Assembly (NCBI GenBank): GCA_037142435.1
Contig: JBAXAO010000029.1
Span: forward strand, 1-17,134
DNA length: 17,134 nucleotides
Source of the DNA: CAIMZW01 sp037142435
Lineage (GTDB): Bacteria; Actinomycetota; Actinomycetes; Nanopelagicales; Nanopelagicaceae
Direction of reading: 5' to 3'
Part shown: positions 6,209-13,700 of the stretch, in pieces
Numbering within the stretch: position 1 is the first letter of the stretch
Layout: every line of letters begins with the position of its first letter
Notes under the pieces: model-generated
The model's input: only the letters and a program-made list of their open reading frames with translations
What the model was told of the DNA's origin: nothing
Database searches by the model: none
Made by a program: the position numbers and the translations under genes

Positions 6209-8064
6209 CGACTTTGGATCATCCAACTAGCACTCGCCCTATTCCCAATCCAGCGAAGAGTTTGATTACCAAGCTCCATATGGGAACCGGCATGGTGGTC
6301 GGTGCGATTTTCGCCTTTGGAACTTATTTCTGGCTGCGCTCTGGCCAAGATATGTCGGTCGCACATAACGTCAACAAAGTTCTACTGATTTCCATGTTTA
6401 TGTGGAGCTTGGGATTTCTGATCGGCATCGGTGCCTTCATTGGGCCATTCCGCTGGTTGATCGGTAAAGACCTCACCGCTGAAGAGCAGTTGTATCTTGC
6501 CGGTGATGGCCAAGGCGTATCTCGTTACTTCCGTTATTGCACCGACCATAAAGTTGTCGGAATCCAATACTTGGTGGGCGTAATGGCCATGCTCGGTGTC
6601 GGTGGAACTTTGGCAATGATGATTCGCACCAACCTCATCAGCCCGGGTTCTAGGTTCGTAACTCCCGTCATCTACAACTCTCTCGTTGGCTTACATGGAA
6701 TCACCATGATCGTGGCCATGATCGTTGTGGCGACTGGTCCTTTTGGTAACTTCATTCTGCCGATCATGATCGGTGCTCGCGATATGGCTTTCCCAAGGCT
6801 TAATGCACTCAGCTGGTGGGTTCTCTTCACTGCTATCCCAGTCCTCTGCAGCGCTTGGTTCTTGGGTGGCATTCCAACCGGCTGGACCGCTTATGCACCT
6901 TTGAGCGTCCAAGCTGGACCTGGAATGAACGCCTTTGTGGCAACCATCATTATTTTCGCAGTATCTACCGCTGTTGCTGGTGCCAACATCACAGCAACCG
7001 TGGTCACGATGCGCGCCAAGGGCATGAAATGGAATCGCGTACCAATCTTTGTTATCGGTGCAACCATGTCGGTGGCTCTCGCTATCCCTGCCTTCCCAAC
7101 GTTTATGGTCTCCATGATCATGACAGCGCTGGATCGAACTGCGAATACCACTTACTTTGATGCGCAATTTGGCGGAAGTGGCTGGCTCTACGCCCACCTC
7201 TTCTGGATCATGGGTCACCCCGAGGTCTACGTCATCTTGTTGCCTGGTGTTGCGGCATTGATGGAGATCGTGCCGGTCTTCGTTCGCAAGCCACTCTTCT
7301 CGTACAACGCAGCGATTATGGGCTTTGCTGGTATTGCCGGGCTCTCCATACTTGTCTGGGCTCACCATATGTACATCTCCGGATGGCTACCTATGTTGAA
7401 TGGTCCATTCATGATTACGACGGAGATGATCTCAATCCCAACGGGACTCATCTTCCTCGTTATTTTGGGAACGTTGTGGCGCGGAAAACCGTGGATGAAA
7501 CTACCCATGTTGGGCGTCTATGCATTTCTGTGGAACATGTTGATCGGTGGCGTCACTGGGGTTTACCTCTCTGACGTTCCTGCAGATAACTACCTACATG
7601 GTTCGATGTATGTAACTGCACATTTCCATTACACCTTGATGGGTGCTGCGCTCACTGGAGCGCTAGCGGCTCTGGCATATTGGTTCCCAAAGATGACCGG
7701 ACGTATGTTGCACGAACGTGCTGGATACATTTCTTTCTGGTTCGTTCAAATTGGTTTCCAAATTCTTTTCCTTGGAATGTTTATCGCAGGCGCCGAAGGT
7801 CAACCACGTCGCGTGGCCGATTATTCCGCGGCTTACAAGTATTCCAACATGATCAGCACCATGGGTGCTTATACGATCGGCACCGGAATGATTGTCCTGC
7901 TGTGGGCAGTCATCCATTCCTGGCGTAAAGGTGCAATCGCACCAATGAACCCTTGGGGTGCGAAGACTCTCGAATGGAGCGTCCCATTCCCAGTTCCACT
8001 AGAGAACTTCGATGAAGCACCAGTAATCACGAGTGATCCATATGGATACGGAAGGAGCAAATAA
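6205..8064 (+). CDS. ctaD: heme-copper oxidase subunit I (A-type, lacks K-channel Lys)
   Basis: Catalytic subunit that reduces O2 to water and pumps protons. It has 619 residues, with two extra N-terminal helices (about 27-45 and 57-80) before the usual TDHKVVG core at 113. Ligands are His164 and His475 (low-spin heme), His473 (high-spin heme), and His338, His387 and His388 (CuB). Tyr342 in GHPEVY is the cross-link Tyr. D-channel residues are present: Asn182, Asp193 (ARDMAFPRLN), Asn200 and Glu340. GQPRRVADY gives the propionate arginine pair 535-536. Against the classical PTGIK motif this protein reads IPTGLIF (411-417), so Ile416 replaces the K-channel Lys, and Glu407 appears two turns earlier. 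In the Mg-site pair HD, His465 is kept but the Asp is Gly466. It sits between subunits II and III. Confidence 0.93.
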   Translation: MTTLDHPTSTRPIPNPAKSLITKLHMGTGMVVGAIFAFGTYFWLRSGQDMSVAHNVNKVLLISMFMWSLGFLIGIGAFIGPFRWLIGKDLTAEEQLYLAGDGQGVSRYFRYCTDHKVVGIQYLVGVMAMLGVGGTLAMMIRTNLISPGSRFVTPVIYNSLVGLHGITMIVAMIVVATGPFGNFILPIMIGARDMAFPRLNALSWWVLFTAIPVLCSAWFLGGIPTGWTAYAPLSVQAGPGMNAFVATIIIFAVSTAVAGANITATVVTMRAKGMKWNRVPIFVIGATMSVALAIPAFPTFMVSMIMTALDRTANTTYFDAQFGGSGWLYAHLFWIMGHPEVYVILLPGVAALMEIVPVFVRKPLFSYNAAIMGFAGIAGLSILVWAHHMYISGWLPMLNGPFMITTEMISIPTGLIFLVILGTLWRGKPWMKLPMLGVYAFLWNMLIGGVTGVYLSDVPADNYLHGSMYVTAHFHYTLMGAALTGALAALAYWFPKMTGRMLHERAGYISFWFVQIGFQILFLGMFIAGAEGQPRRVADYSAAYKYSNMISTMGAYTIGTGMIVLLWAVIHSWRKGAIAPMNPWGAKTLEWSVPFPVPLENFDEAPVITSDPYGYGRSK

Positions 8065-8066
8065 CC

Positions 8067-8666
8067 ATGAGCGCTGATACCCAATTCCATATTCATCACG
8101 ATGCGCCAGAAGTTGTAGGGCGTCGTGAACGTCTCGGAGTTCGACTGCTGATCGTGGCAGACGGAGCCTTCGTCTTCGGCATGATCTTCTCTTACTTCTA
8201 TTTGCGTAACTTGAATGCAAATGGTGGCTGGCTTCCTAAGGGTGCTCATTACCTCAGCGCCTCCACTGGTTGGCTAGTAGTTACTCCACTGATCATCGCT
8301 GCGATATCCCACCGAATGGCCGAGAAAAACCGTGAGAATTTCAATGTGCTCTCGGTTGTCACCTTGGTTTCTCTGCTTGCTGGCACTTACTACCAATGGC
8401 ACCAACTCGCGAATATGCCCTTCATAGTTCATGACACTGGCATATTTGAAGGCAGCTATGCATCGATGTGGCTGCTGATCGCCGGCGCAAATATGTTCCA
8501 CTTCCTTCTCGGAAGTTTTATTGCCCTTGGCTTAGTACTTCGAGCAAAGCGAGCTCACATTGATCCAATTCTCCAAACCTGGCGCCTGCGAACTGCTGGT
8601 TCCTGGTTCACCTGGATTGCAGTATCTGGAGTTGCCTGTGCCCTCACAACCACCTTCGTGAGGTAG
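8067..8666 (+). CDS. ctaE: cytochrome c oxidase subunit III-like protein (short, five helices)
   Basis: A membrane subunit of the oxidase, thought to stabilise proton uptake and the active site. Its 199 residues form about five hydrophobic segments (25-46, 65-82, 92-108, 131-159 and 175-196), against seven in full-length subunit III, as in short bacterial forms. RRERLGVRLLIVADGAFVFGMIFSYFYLR (19-47 region) corresponds to the family's first retained helix, but the familiar Ser-Glu pair reads Ala-Asp-Gly here. MFHFLLGSFIALGLV matches the GxHxxHVxxG-type helix loosely. GGAAGGAG lies twelve bases upstream as the ribosome site, two bases after the subunit I stop. It is the last gene of the operon and converges on the Sco gene with two bases between stops. 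Confidence 0.85.
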   Translation: MSADTQFHIHHDAPEVVGRRERLGVRLLIVADGAFVFGMIFSYFYLRNLNANGGWLPKGAHYLSASTGWLVVTPLIIAAISHRMAEKNRENFNVLSVVTLVSLLAGTYYQWHQLANMPFIVHDTGIFEGSYASMWLLIAGANMFHFLLGSFIALGLVLRAKRAHIDPILQTWRLRTAGSWFTWIAVSGVACALTTTFVR

Positions 8667-8668
8667 TG

Positions 8669-9439
8669 CTACAACTTCTCCCCAGTTAATACCGAAAGAG
8701 CCCCGAGGACTGCAGAAATAGTCCACGTGGGCTCTTCTGGTTTTGCCAAGTTATTTTTTCCTTCAGTGCTCAGGAATGCTTTAAGTTTGGTGGGAATATC
8801 GCCTTTAGCAGTTTTAGGTGAACCTAAATCCAACCATTTCCAATGAGAATCTGCACCGACGATAAGAACAAGATCGGCGTGAACGAAGTCATGAGTCACA
8901 GGCTTTCCGGTCTGCCAATCGATTCCTTCGCTGCTTTTTTTCTTTTCGGCGGGTGCACCAAAGTAAGTCCAGAGATTATTTAGATCTGCCGCGGTACCTG
9001 TAGCTAGAGTCCAACTCTTCTCTCCAAAGAGAGCCTGGTAGGCGGCTAGCCTGGCTGGGGTATCGGTGGTCGCATCGACCGAAATTTCAACAACCTTTAC
9101 CTTTGCTGCAACTGAGCTCTTCTGCAGGGCGACAGCAATATCGCGCATGTTGGCTGAGGTCATTGGGCAAATCTCTTGGCAGGAGGTAAGGAAGTTACTA
9201 ATCACAACGTTCTGACCTGCAAGTGATGCCAAGGTGAAGGTCTTTCCATCCGAGTCCACTAACGGAGTGTTGAGAATATTGGCAGGAATCTTTTCATCCA
9301 AGAAGGAACCACCTTGGGGAGCCGCTATGGCTTGTCCAGCAGTTGGAGAGGCAGAATTAGTAGATACAACGGCCGTACTCGCCCCACAACCAGTAAGAAC
9401 GACTATCGAAGCTAGCGCCAACCATTTTGCTTGTCTCAT
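8669..9439 (-). CDS. Sco1/SenC-family copper-chaperone lipoprotein
   Basis: A thioredoxin-fold copper protein that helps load the CuA site of subunit II. A signal peptide with lipobox LTGC (Cys18) predicts anchoring to the outer face of the membrane. The copper motif is TSCQEICPMT with Cys87 and Cys91; the third ligand is His187 (DFVHADL), with His183 close by. Length 256 residues. Family beta-strand signatures VVISNFLTSC and KVVEISVDATTDTP are present. It is the last gene of the cyd operon, nine bases after cydC, although its expected client is encoded by the convergent oxidase operon. A TAAAGT hexamer at 9446-9451 could also give it its own leaderless transcript. Its last 40 codons or so overlap, on the opposite strand, the 3' hairpin of the oxidase operon. 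Confidence 0.88.
   Translation of the reverse strand: MRQAKWLALASIVVLTGCGASTAVVSTNSASPTAGQAIAAPQGGSFLDEKIPANILNTPLVDSDGKTFTLASLAGQNVVISNFLTSCQEICPMTSANMRDIAVALQKSSVAAKVKVVEISVDATTDTPARLAAYQALFGEKSWTLATGTAADLNNLWTYFGAPAEKKKSSEGIDWQTGKPVTHDFVHADLVLIVGADSHWKWLDLGSPKTAKGDIPTKLKAFLSTEGKNNLAKPEEPTWTISAVLGALSVLTGEKL
8696..8736 (+). terminator. two-part hairpin downstream of the oxidase operon
   Basis: On the + strand AAGAGCCC (8696-8703) pairs with GGGCTCTT (8729-8736), and inside it GGACT (8707-8711) pairs with AGTCC (8720-8724) around an 8-base loop. CTGGTTTTG follows, a weak T-tract. It starts 30 bases after the subunit III stop and lies within the coding end of the convergent Sco gene. It is a likely terminator or transcript 3' end for the rightward operon. 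The minus-strand side has no T-run. Confidence 0.5.
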
Positions 9440-9445
9440 GTCCTT

Positions 9446-9451
9446 ACTTTA
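9446..9451 (-). promoter_or_regulatory. possible internal -10 (TAAAGT) for the Sco gene
   Basis: On the minus strand TAAAGT overlaps the cydC stop codon and ends six bases before the Sco ATG, a spacing that fits a leaderless start. AAGGA also lies here but is only one base from the ATG, too close for a normal ribosome site. This is a weak match, since hexamers of this kind occur by chance. Confidence 0.3.
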
Positions 9452-11020
9452 GCTGAGTGAAAGCGGCAAGTGCGAGATGATGATGAGTAATTTATCGCGG
9501 TATCGATCATTAACCCGCTTTGAAATTCGATCAACTTGATCCAGAGCCAGATACTCAAAAGGTTCATCAAGAAAGACCACTGGTCTATCCCGCAACAAAG
9601 TGCGAGCCAACTTCAACCGTTGTTTCTCGCCACCTGAAAAATTGTGGCCATAGGCACCAATATGCGTATCTAAGCCAACTGTCGAAACCAAATCACGTAG
9701 TTCGACAATTTCAAGAACCTCAAGTAATTGTTCATCGGTCGCTTCCGGGTTTCCAATCTTGAGATTCTCTCGAATCGATGTAGAGAAGAGGTGGTCTTGC
9801 TGTAGCAGAATTGTCGCCAGTTCGATTCGGTCAGGAGAGGAAAGATCCCTCGCCTCAATGCCATTAATCGTGAGAGAGCCTTCATACTCCAAGAAACCAA
9901 TAAAGGCGTTGAGTAGCGAAGACTTTCCTGCACCGCTCTTGCCCGTCACTACTAAGGGTTTTCCGACCGTGACATTCCCGGAAAAAGGCTCAATCTCAAT
10001 CCCAGGCAATATCGGCTGAACTTCGATAAAACCAATACTTGAAATAGAGGAGAAATTCTGTGACAAATCTTCGATACCTTGATTTGCTGAATCCAACAGC
10101 GCATCAACGCTCTTCGTAGAATTCAACACGGTAGCGAGTCGTGCGAAAGCCGCAGGTAAGCCAGTGAGACCGTCGAAGATTGCCAATGGAAGTAAAACCA
10201 GAACTGCCACATTCACCCCTGCTAGCGAGTGGTTATGAAACGCTGTTACCGAAAAACCAGCGGAAATAACGATCGCAGCGCCGATGAACACGTGTTGTGC
10301 AAATAGCGCAATTCCTGAAGCTAGACCGCTCCGGGCATCAAATTTGTTGAGTTGATTCTGAGCAGCAGATATATCTCCGCGAATTCGATCTTGATAACCA
10401 AAGATGAGTGACTCTTGAACAGAGTCACACGCTTGAACGATCGCATCAAAGATCTTCTGCTCGTGCTCTCTCTGCTCTTCATTGGTGCTGAAAAAGAATG
10501 AGATAAAAGGAACAACGAACATCGCAACTACAAAAAGGATCGAAAGCACTAGTGAGAGACTTGGTAACAGATAAGCGATGATTCCCAGTCCCGAGACGCC
10601 AGATACAAGCGCCCCAACCCAAGGATTTGCAATACGTAACCAGAGATCTTGCATAACTTCACTGTCAGATACCAACCTACGAAGTAAGTCACCACGGCGA
10701 AGAAGCGAAAAGTAGGCTGGAAGTTGATTTTGGATAGTGCGATAGAGAGCTACACGAATAGCAGTCAAAGCTCTAAGAGCGCTTTTATGCTCGATAACAC
10801 GAGCGGCGTATCGAATGACACCGCGACCGATTCCGAAGAAACGTACAGCCACGATCGCAACCTCAAGAACCATGATGGGTGGCTGCAATGAGGCCATCGA
10901 TATCAACCAAGCGCTACAGGCCAACAATCCCACAGCCATGCTGGAAGAGATTCCGCCAACTATGGCAGCGGCCAGAATCTTTGGTGCCTCGGGGTAAATC
11001 AAATTTCGGATGGCTTTCAT
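9449..11020 (-). CDS. cydC: CydC subunit of the CydDC thiol exporter
   Basis: One half of the heterodimeric ABC exporter that moves cysteine/glutathione-type thiols and is needed to assemble cytochrome bd. The 523 residues comprise a six-helix membrane domain (about 15-300) and an ATPase domain. Walker A is GKSGAGKSS (360-368), the Q-loop Gln is 408 (LLQQDHLF), the signature is FSGGE (461-465), Walker B is VVFLDE (481-486) and the switch His is 517 (IIISHLP). The signature ends in Glu rather than Gln, a mild variant. RFFGIGRGVIRYAARVIEH (60-78) is a CydC-like membrane-domain motif. Its ATG overlaps the cydD stop by four bases, implying coupled translation. Sco follows nine bases later. Confidence 0.9.
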   Translation of the reverse strand: MKAIRNLIYPEAPKILAAAIVGGISSSMAVGLLACSAWLISMASLQPPIMVLEVAIVAVRFFGIGRGVIRYAARVIEHKSALRALTAIRVALYRTIQNQLPAYFSLLRRGDLLRRLVSDSEVMQDLWLRIANPWVGALVSGVSGLGIIAYLLPSLSLVLSILFVVAMFVVPFISFFFSTNEEQREHEQKIFDAIVQACDSVQESLIFGYQDRIRGDISAAQNQLNKFDARSGLASGIALFAQHVFIGAAIVISAGFSVTAFHNHSLAGVNVAVLVLLPLAIFDGLTGLPAAFARLATVLNSTKSVDALLDSANQGIEDLSQNFSSISSIGFIEVQPILPGIEIEPFSGNVTVGKPLVVTGKSGAGKSSLLNAFIGFLEYEGSLTINGIEARDLSSPDRIELATILLQQDHLFSTSIRENLKIGNPEATDEQLLEVLEIVELRDLVSTVGLDTHIGAYGHNFSGGEKQRLKLARTLLRDRPVVFLDEPFEYLALDQVDRISKRVNDRYRDKLLIIISHLPLSLS

Positions 11021-12651
11021 TGCACCGCACCAAAGTCAATGACTGTGCTCTCGCCCACCAGATTGGCACGATGCGAGACCAAGACAACGATCTTTCCCAG
11101 GGCAACTTCTTCAGCAATCGCACTTGCGATCTCTTCTTCGCTGATGTCATCTACCGATGCTGAAGGTTCGTCCAAGATCAAGATTTTGGCGGGCTTGAGC
11201 AGGGCACGAGCCAGGGCGATCTTGCGTTTTTGACCGGTCGATAGCGTTTCCTGGACCGTTCCCAGCTGAGTATTTAAACCGGATGGTAGATCTGATGGAG
11301 CGAGACCAACTCGCGACAGAGTGCTGATTAATAGCTGTTCTGAAGCAGTTGGGTCAGATTGGCGAAGGACTTCGGCCACACTCACTGCTGGAAAGTTGAC
11401 CTCTTGTGGGAGCCAAGAAATCTGTTGCCGCCAAGCGGTGACTTCTAATTCTGAAAGACGGCTGCTTCCCCCCGAATTTAGAATATGGATTTCACCGACA
11501 TAGTCCGAGTGAAATCCGAGCAAGAGTGAGAGCAACGTACTTTTGCCAGCGCCGGATGGCCCAATAATGGAATTCACCGTTCCACTCTGCAATCTGCCAG
11601 CCGGAATTGTGACAATTTCACGCCCGGGGTAGGTGACTGTCAACGGCTCCCAGACGATCTCGCTGATTGCTTGGACTTTTACAGTGCCATTGGTTTCAGA
11701 TTCTTCCATGATCGCGAAAATTCGATTTGCAGCTTCAACTCCATCGGCAGCCGCGTGAAAGTAAAGAGCCACCTGTCGAATCGGCCAGTACACCTCTGGC
11801 GAACAAATTAAGACAAAGAGTCCGGTGCGCAAACTCAGCGAACCTCCTACGAGGCGCAGACCGATTGAAACAGCGATCAGAGCAACTGAGAGCGTGGCAA
11901 TGATCTCCAACGCTAAGGATGAGAGAAAAGAAATACGCAAGACTTTCATAGTCTCTTCCCGATAAGTATCTCCGACTTGCTGCAGTCGCTCTTCTTGTTG
12001 CTTTGAACGACCGAAAACCTTGAGAGTTGGCAGACCCGTCAGCAAATCGAGAAAGTAACCACTCAGCAATGAAAGTGTTTGCCAACGCTTCTCTGTAGCC
12101 GCGCCAGTGAATCGACCAATCAAGATTCCAAAAACGGGAATGAGTGGAACCGTTACTAAAACAATTACGCCTGAAGTTAAATCTGCGGATGCAATTGCTA
12201 GACCGACCACAAGTGGAACAACAGCAGCTATGAACAATTGTGGAAGGAACCTAGAGAAATACCCATCCAGTGCATCAATTCCTTTTGTCGCAAGCAATGA
12301 AATGTTGGCAGGGCCTTCGTTGAAAATTGCTCGAGACTTTCCACCGAGAATCTTGTCTAGCAACCCGGTTCGAAGTTCATTGCGCATGCGAACGCTAGAT
12401 TTTGCGGCGATCAATTCAGTGCCAAAGGCAATTACGCCTCGGCCAACAAAGAGTGCAACTATCCAATAGATATTGGTCGAAATTTTGCTCCAGCTCTGGT
12501 GGCGCTCGAATATGGCACAGGCGAGAGTGGCAATTGCGTAGCTTTGACCCACGACCAGAATGGCATTAATGATTGCCAAGAGCGCTTGAGAAAAAACAAA
12601 TCCGCGGCTACTTCTTGAATATCGAAGTAGCCGCGGATCTAATGGTTTCAC
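11017..12651 (-). CDS. cydD: CydD subunit of the CydDC thiol exporter
   Basis: The other half of the CydDC exporter, 544 residues: membrane domain about 15-310, then ATPase. Walker A is GPSGAGKST (364-372), the Q-loop Gln is 416 (WLPQEV), the signature is LSTGQ (470-474, Thr where Gly is usual), Walker B is ILILDE (490-495), the D-loop is SASVD, and the switch His is 527. The GTG start overlaps the cydB stop (GTGA). It is preferred because MKPLDPRLLRYSRSSRGF is the normal CydD N-terminus in actinobacteria. That same N-terminal coding stretch contains a perfect intrinsic-terminator hairpin, listed separately, so full-length cydDC mRNA may depend on read-through. The MFGRSK-type coupling region reads LKVFGRSKQQEERL (210-223). 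Confidence 0.92.
   Translation of the reverse strand: MKPLDPRLLRYSRSSRGFVFSQALLAIINAILVVGQSYAIATLACAIFERHQSWSKISTNIYWIVALFVGRGVIAFGTELIAAKSSVRMRNELRTGLLDKILGGKSRAIFNEGPANISLLATKGIDALDGYFSRFLPQLFIAAVVPLVVGLAIASADLTSGVIVLVTVPLIPVFGILIGRFTGAATEKRWQTLSLLSGYFLDLLTGLPTLKVFGRSKQQEERLQQVGDTYREETMKVLRISFLSSLALEIIATLSVALIAVSIGLRLVGGSLSLRTGLFVLICSPEVYWPIRQVALYFHAAADGVEAANRIFAIMEESETNGTVKVQAISEIVWEPLTVTYPGREIVTIPAGRLQSGTVNSIIGPSGAGKSTLLSLLLGFHSDYVGEIHILNSGGSSRLSELEVTAWRQQISWLPQEVNFPAVSVAEVLRQSDPTASEQLLISTLSRVGLAPSDLPSGLNTQLGTVQETLSTGQKRKIALARALLKPAKILILDEPSASVDDISEEEIASAIAEEVALGKIVVLVSHRANLVGESTVIDFGAVQ
12591..12638 (-). terminator. intrinsic terminator inside the first codons of cydD
   Basis: On the minus strand ATCCGCGGCTACTTC (12638-12624), a 9-base loop (12623-12615) and GAAGTAGCCGCGGAT (12614-12600) form a perfect 15-bp stem with a GC-rich base. 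TTGTTTTTT follows at once (12599-12591). This is a textbook Rho-independent terminator on the coding strand. It lies 11 bases downstream of the cydD start codon and spans codons 5-17, placed to end cydAB transcripts. The stem, loop and T-run are directly visible; attenuation or translation-coupled read-through is inference. Confidence 0.8.
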
Positions 12652-13688
12652 GGATGTATTTTGTCCAAAACTCCGCTGTTTGGCGAAGCGATGTTGCTTG
12701 GACTAATGCGCTTGCGGAAGACCCAGTATGTCCAGCCTTGATAGACCAGGACGATTGGGGTCAGAACCACCGCGACATAAGTCATAACCTTGAGCGTGTA
12801 ATGGGTGCTCGAGGCGTTGAAGATATTGAGTGAGTCAGCCGCATTGAGCGAGCTTGGCATCACATTTGGATACAAGGCAGCAAAGAGCGTGATGACAACC
12901 AGCGCCGACGTGATGGCCGAGGCCAAGAAAGCCCAACCTTCGCGACCCATTCGATGAGCAGCAAGGGCGCCCACCCAGGCGACTACGACGCCAAGAGAGA
13001 GCAGTTTTACATCAGTCTTGTGAACCAACGTATTTGCCCAACCCAGGAATGCAATAGCCAAGACTGCGGTCAAGAGACCTAACTTGCCAGCCAGTTGATT
13101 CGCCCGTGTGCGAATTACTCCATCAGTCTTGAGCCCCAAGAAAAAAGCACCATGGGTAGCAAAGAGAAAGAAGGTAGTGAGCCCACCCAAAAGTGCAAAT
13201 GGATTGAGCAAGTTGAAGAAGCCACCGGTGTATTCGATGACACCTTTGCTGCTCTTGGCTAACGGTACGCCACGAACAATGTTGGCAAATGCGACGCCCC
13301 AAAGCAGAGCAGGAAGTGCGCTGGAAATAACGATCGCGTTATCCCATCGTCCACGCCATTCGGCCTTGCCATACTTGCTGCGGTATTCGAAGGAAACTCC
13401 TCGAACAATGAGTGAGACCAGGATCAAGAAGAGTGGCAAATAGAAGCCACTAAACAAGGTTGCATACCACTCTGGAAATGCTGCGAAGGTAGCGCCACCG
13501 GCTACAAGTAGCCAGACCTCGTTACCGTCCCAAACAGGTCCAAGCGTCGTAAGAACTGCTCGTCGTTCCGCTTGATCTTTAGCGACGAATTTCAACAACA
13601 TTCCGACGCCAAAGTCGAAACCTTCAAGAATGAAATAGCCGATCCAAAGGACGGCGATGATCACGAACCAGAAAGAATTTAATGACAT
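12648..13688 (-). CDS. cydB: cytochrome bd ubiquinol/menaquinol oxidase subunit II
   Basis: Membrane subunit of cytochrome bd, which supports the heme-bearing CydA. The N-terminus MSLNSFWFVIIAVLWIGYF with EGFDFGVGML is diagnostic, including Asp25 of the EGFDFG motif. GPVWDGNEVWLL and the GVSFEYR block further identify CydB. About eight to nine membrane helices are expected, with a short charged C-terminal tail. Three in-frame starts exist: GTG 13697, ATG 13694 and ATG 13688. I chose 13688 because AAGGGG sits eight bases upstream of it and it gives the family N-terminus; the longer start would add only MMK. It begins 12 bases after the cydA stop and ends in a GTGA overlap with cydD. Confidence 0.92.
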   Translation of the reverse strand: MSLNSFWFVIIAVLWIGYFILEGFDFGVGMLLKFVAKDQAERRAVLTTLGPVWDGNEVWLLVAGGATFAAFPEWYATLFSGFYLPLFLILVSLIVRGVSFEYRSKYGKAEWRGRWDNAIVISSALPALLWGVAFANIVRGVPLAKSSKGVIEYTGGFFNLLNPFALLGGLTTFFLFATHGAFFLGLKTDGVIRTRANQLAGKLGLLTAVLAIAFLGWANTLVHKTDVKLLSLGVVVAWVGALAAHRMGREGWAFLASAITSALVVITLFAALYPNVMPSSLNAADSLNIFNASSTHYTLKVMTYVAVVLTPIVLVYQGWTYWVFRKRISPSNIASPNSGVLDKIHP

Positions 13689-13700
13689 TTTCATCACCCC

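Noticed and set aside
5543..6226. 227-codon open frame on the minus strand opposite subunit II
   Set aside because: Subunit II on the + strand has a complete CuA motif and operon overlaps; the minus frame shows no domain or start signal.
6691..7368. 225-codon open frame on the minus strand opposite subunit I
   Set aside because: His/Asp-rich composition is the complement of subunit I codons; no recognisable motif and no upstream signal.
12573..12833. 86-codon open frame on the + strand over the cydB/cydD junction
   Set aside because: Opposes two well-supported genes and overlaps the terminator; no domain or start signal.
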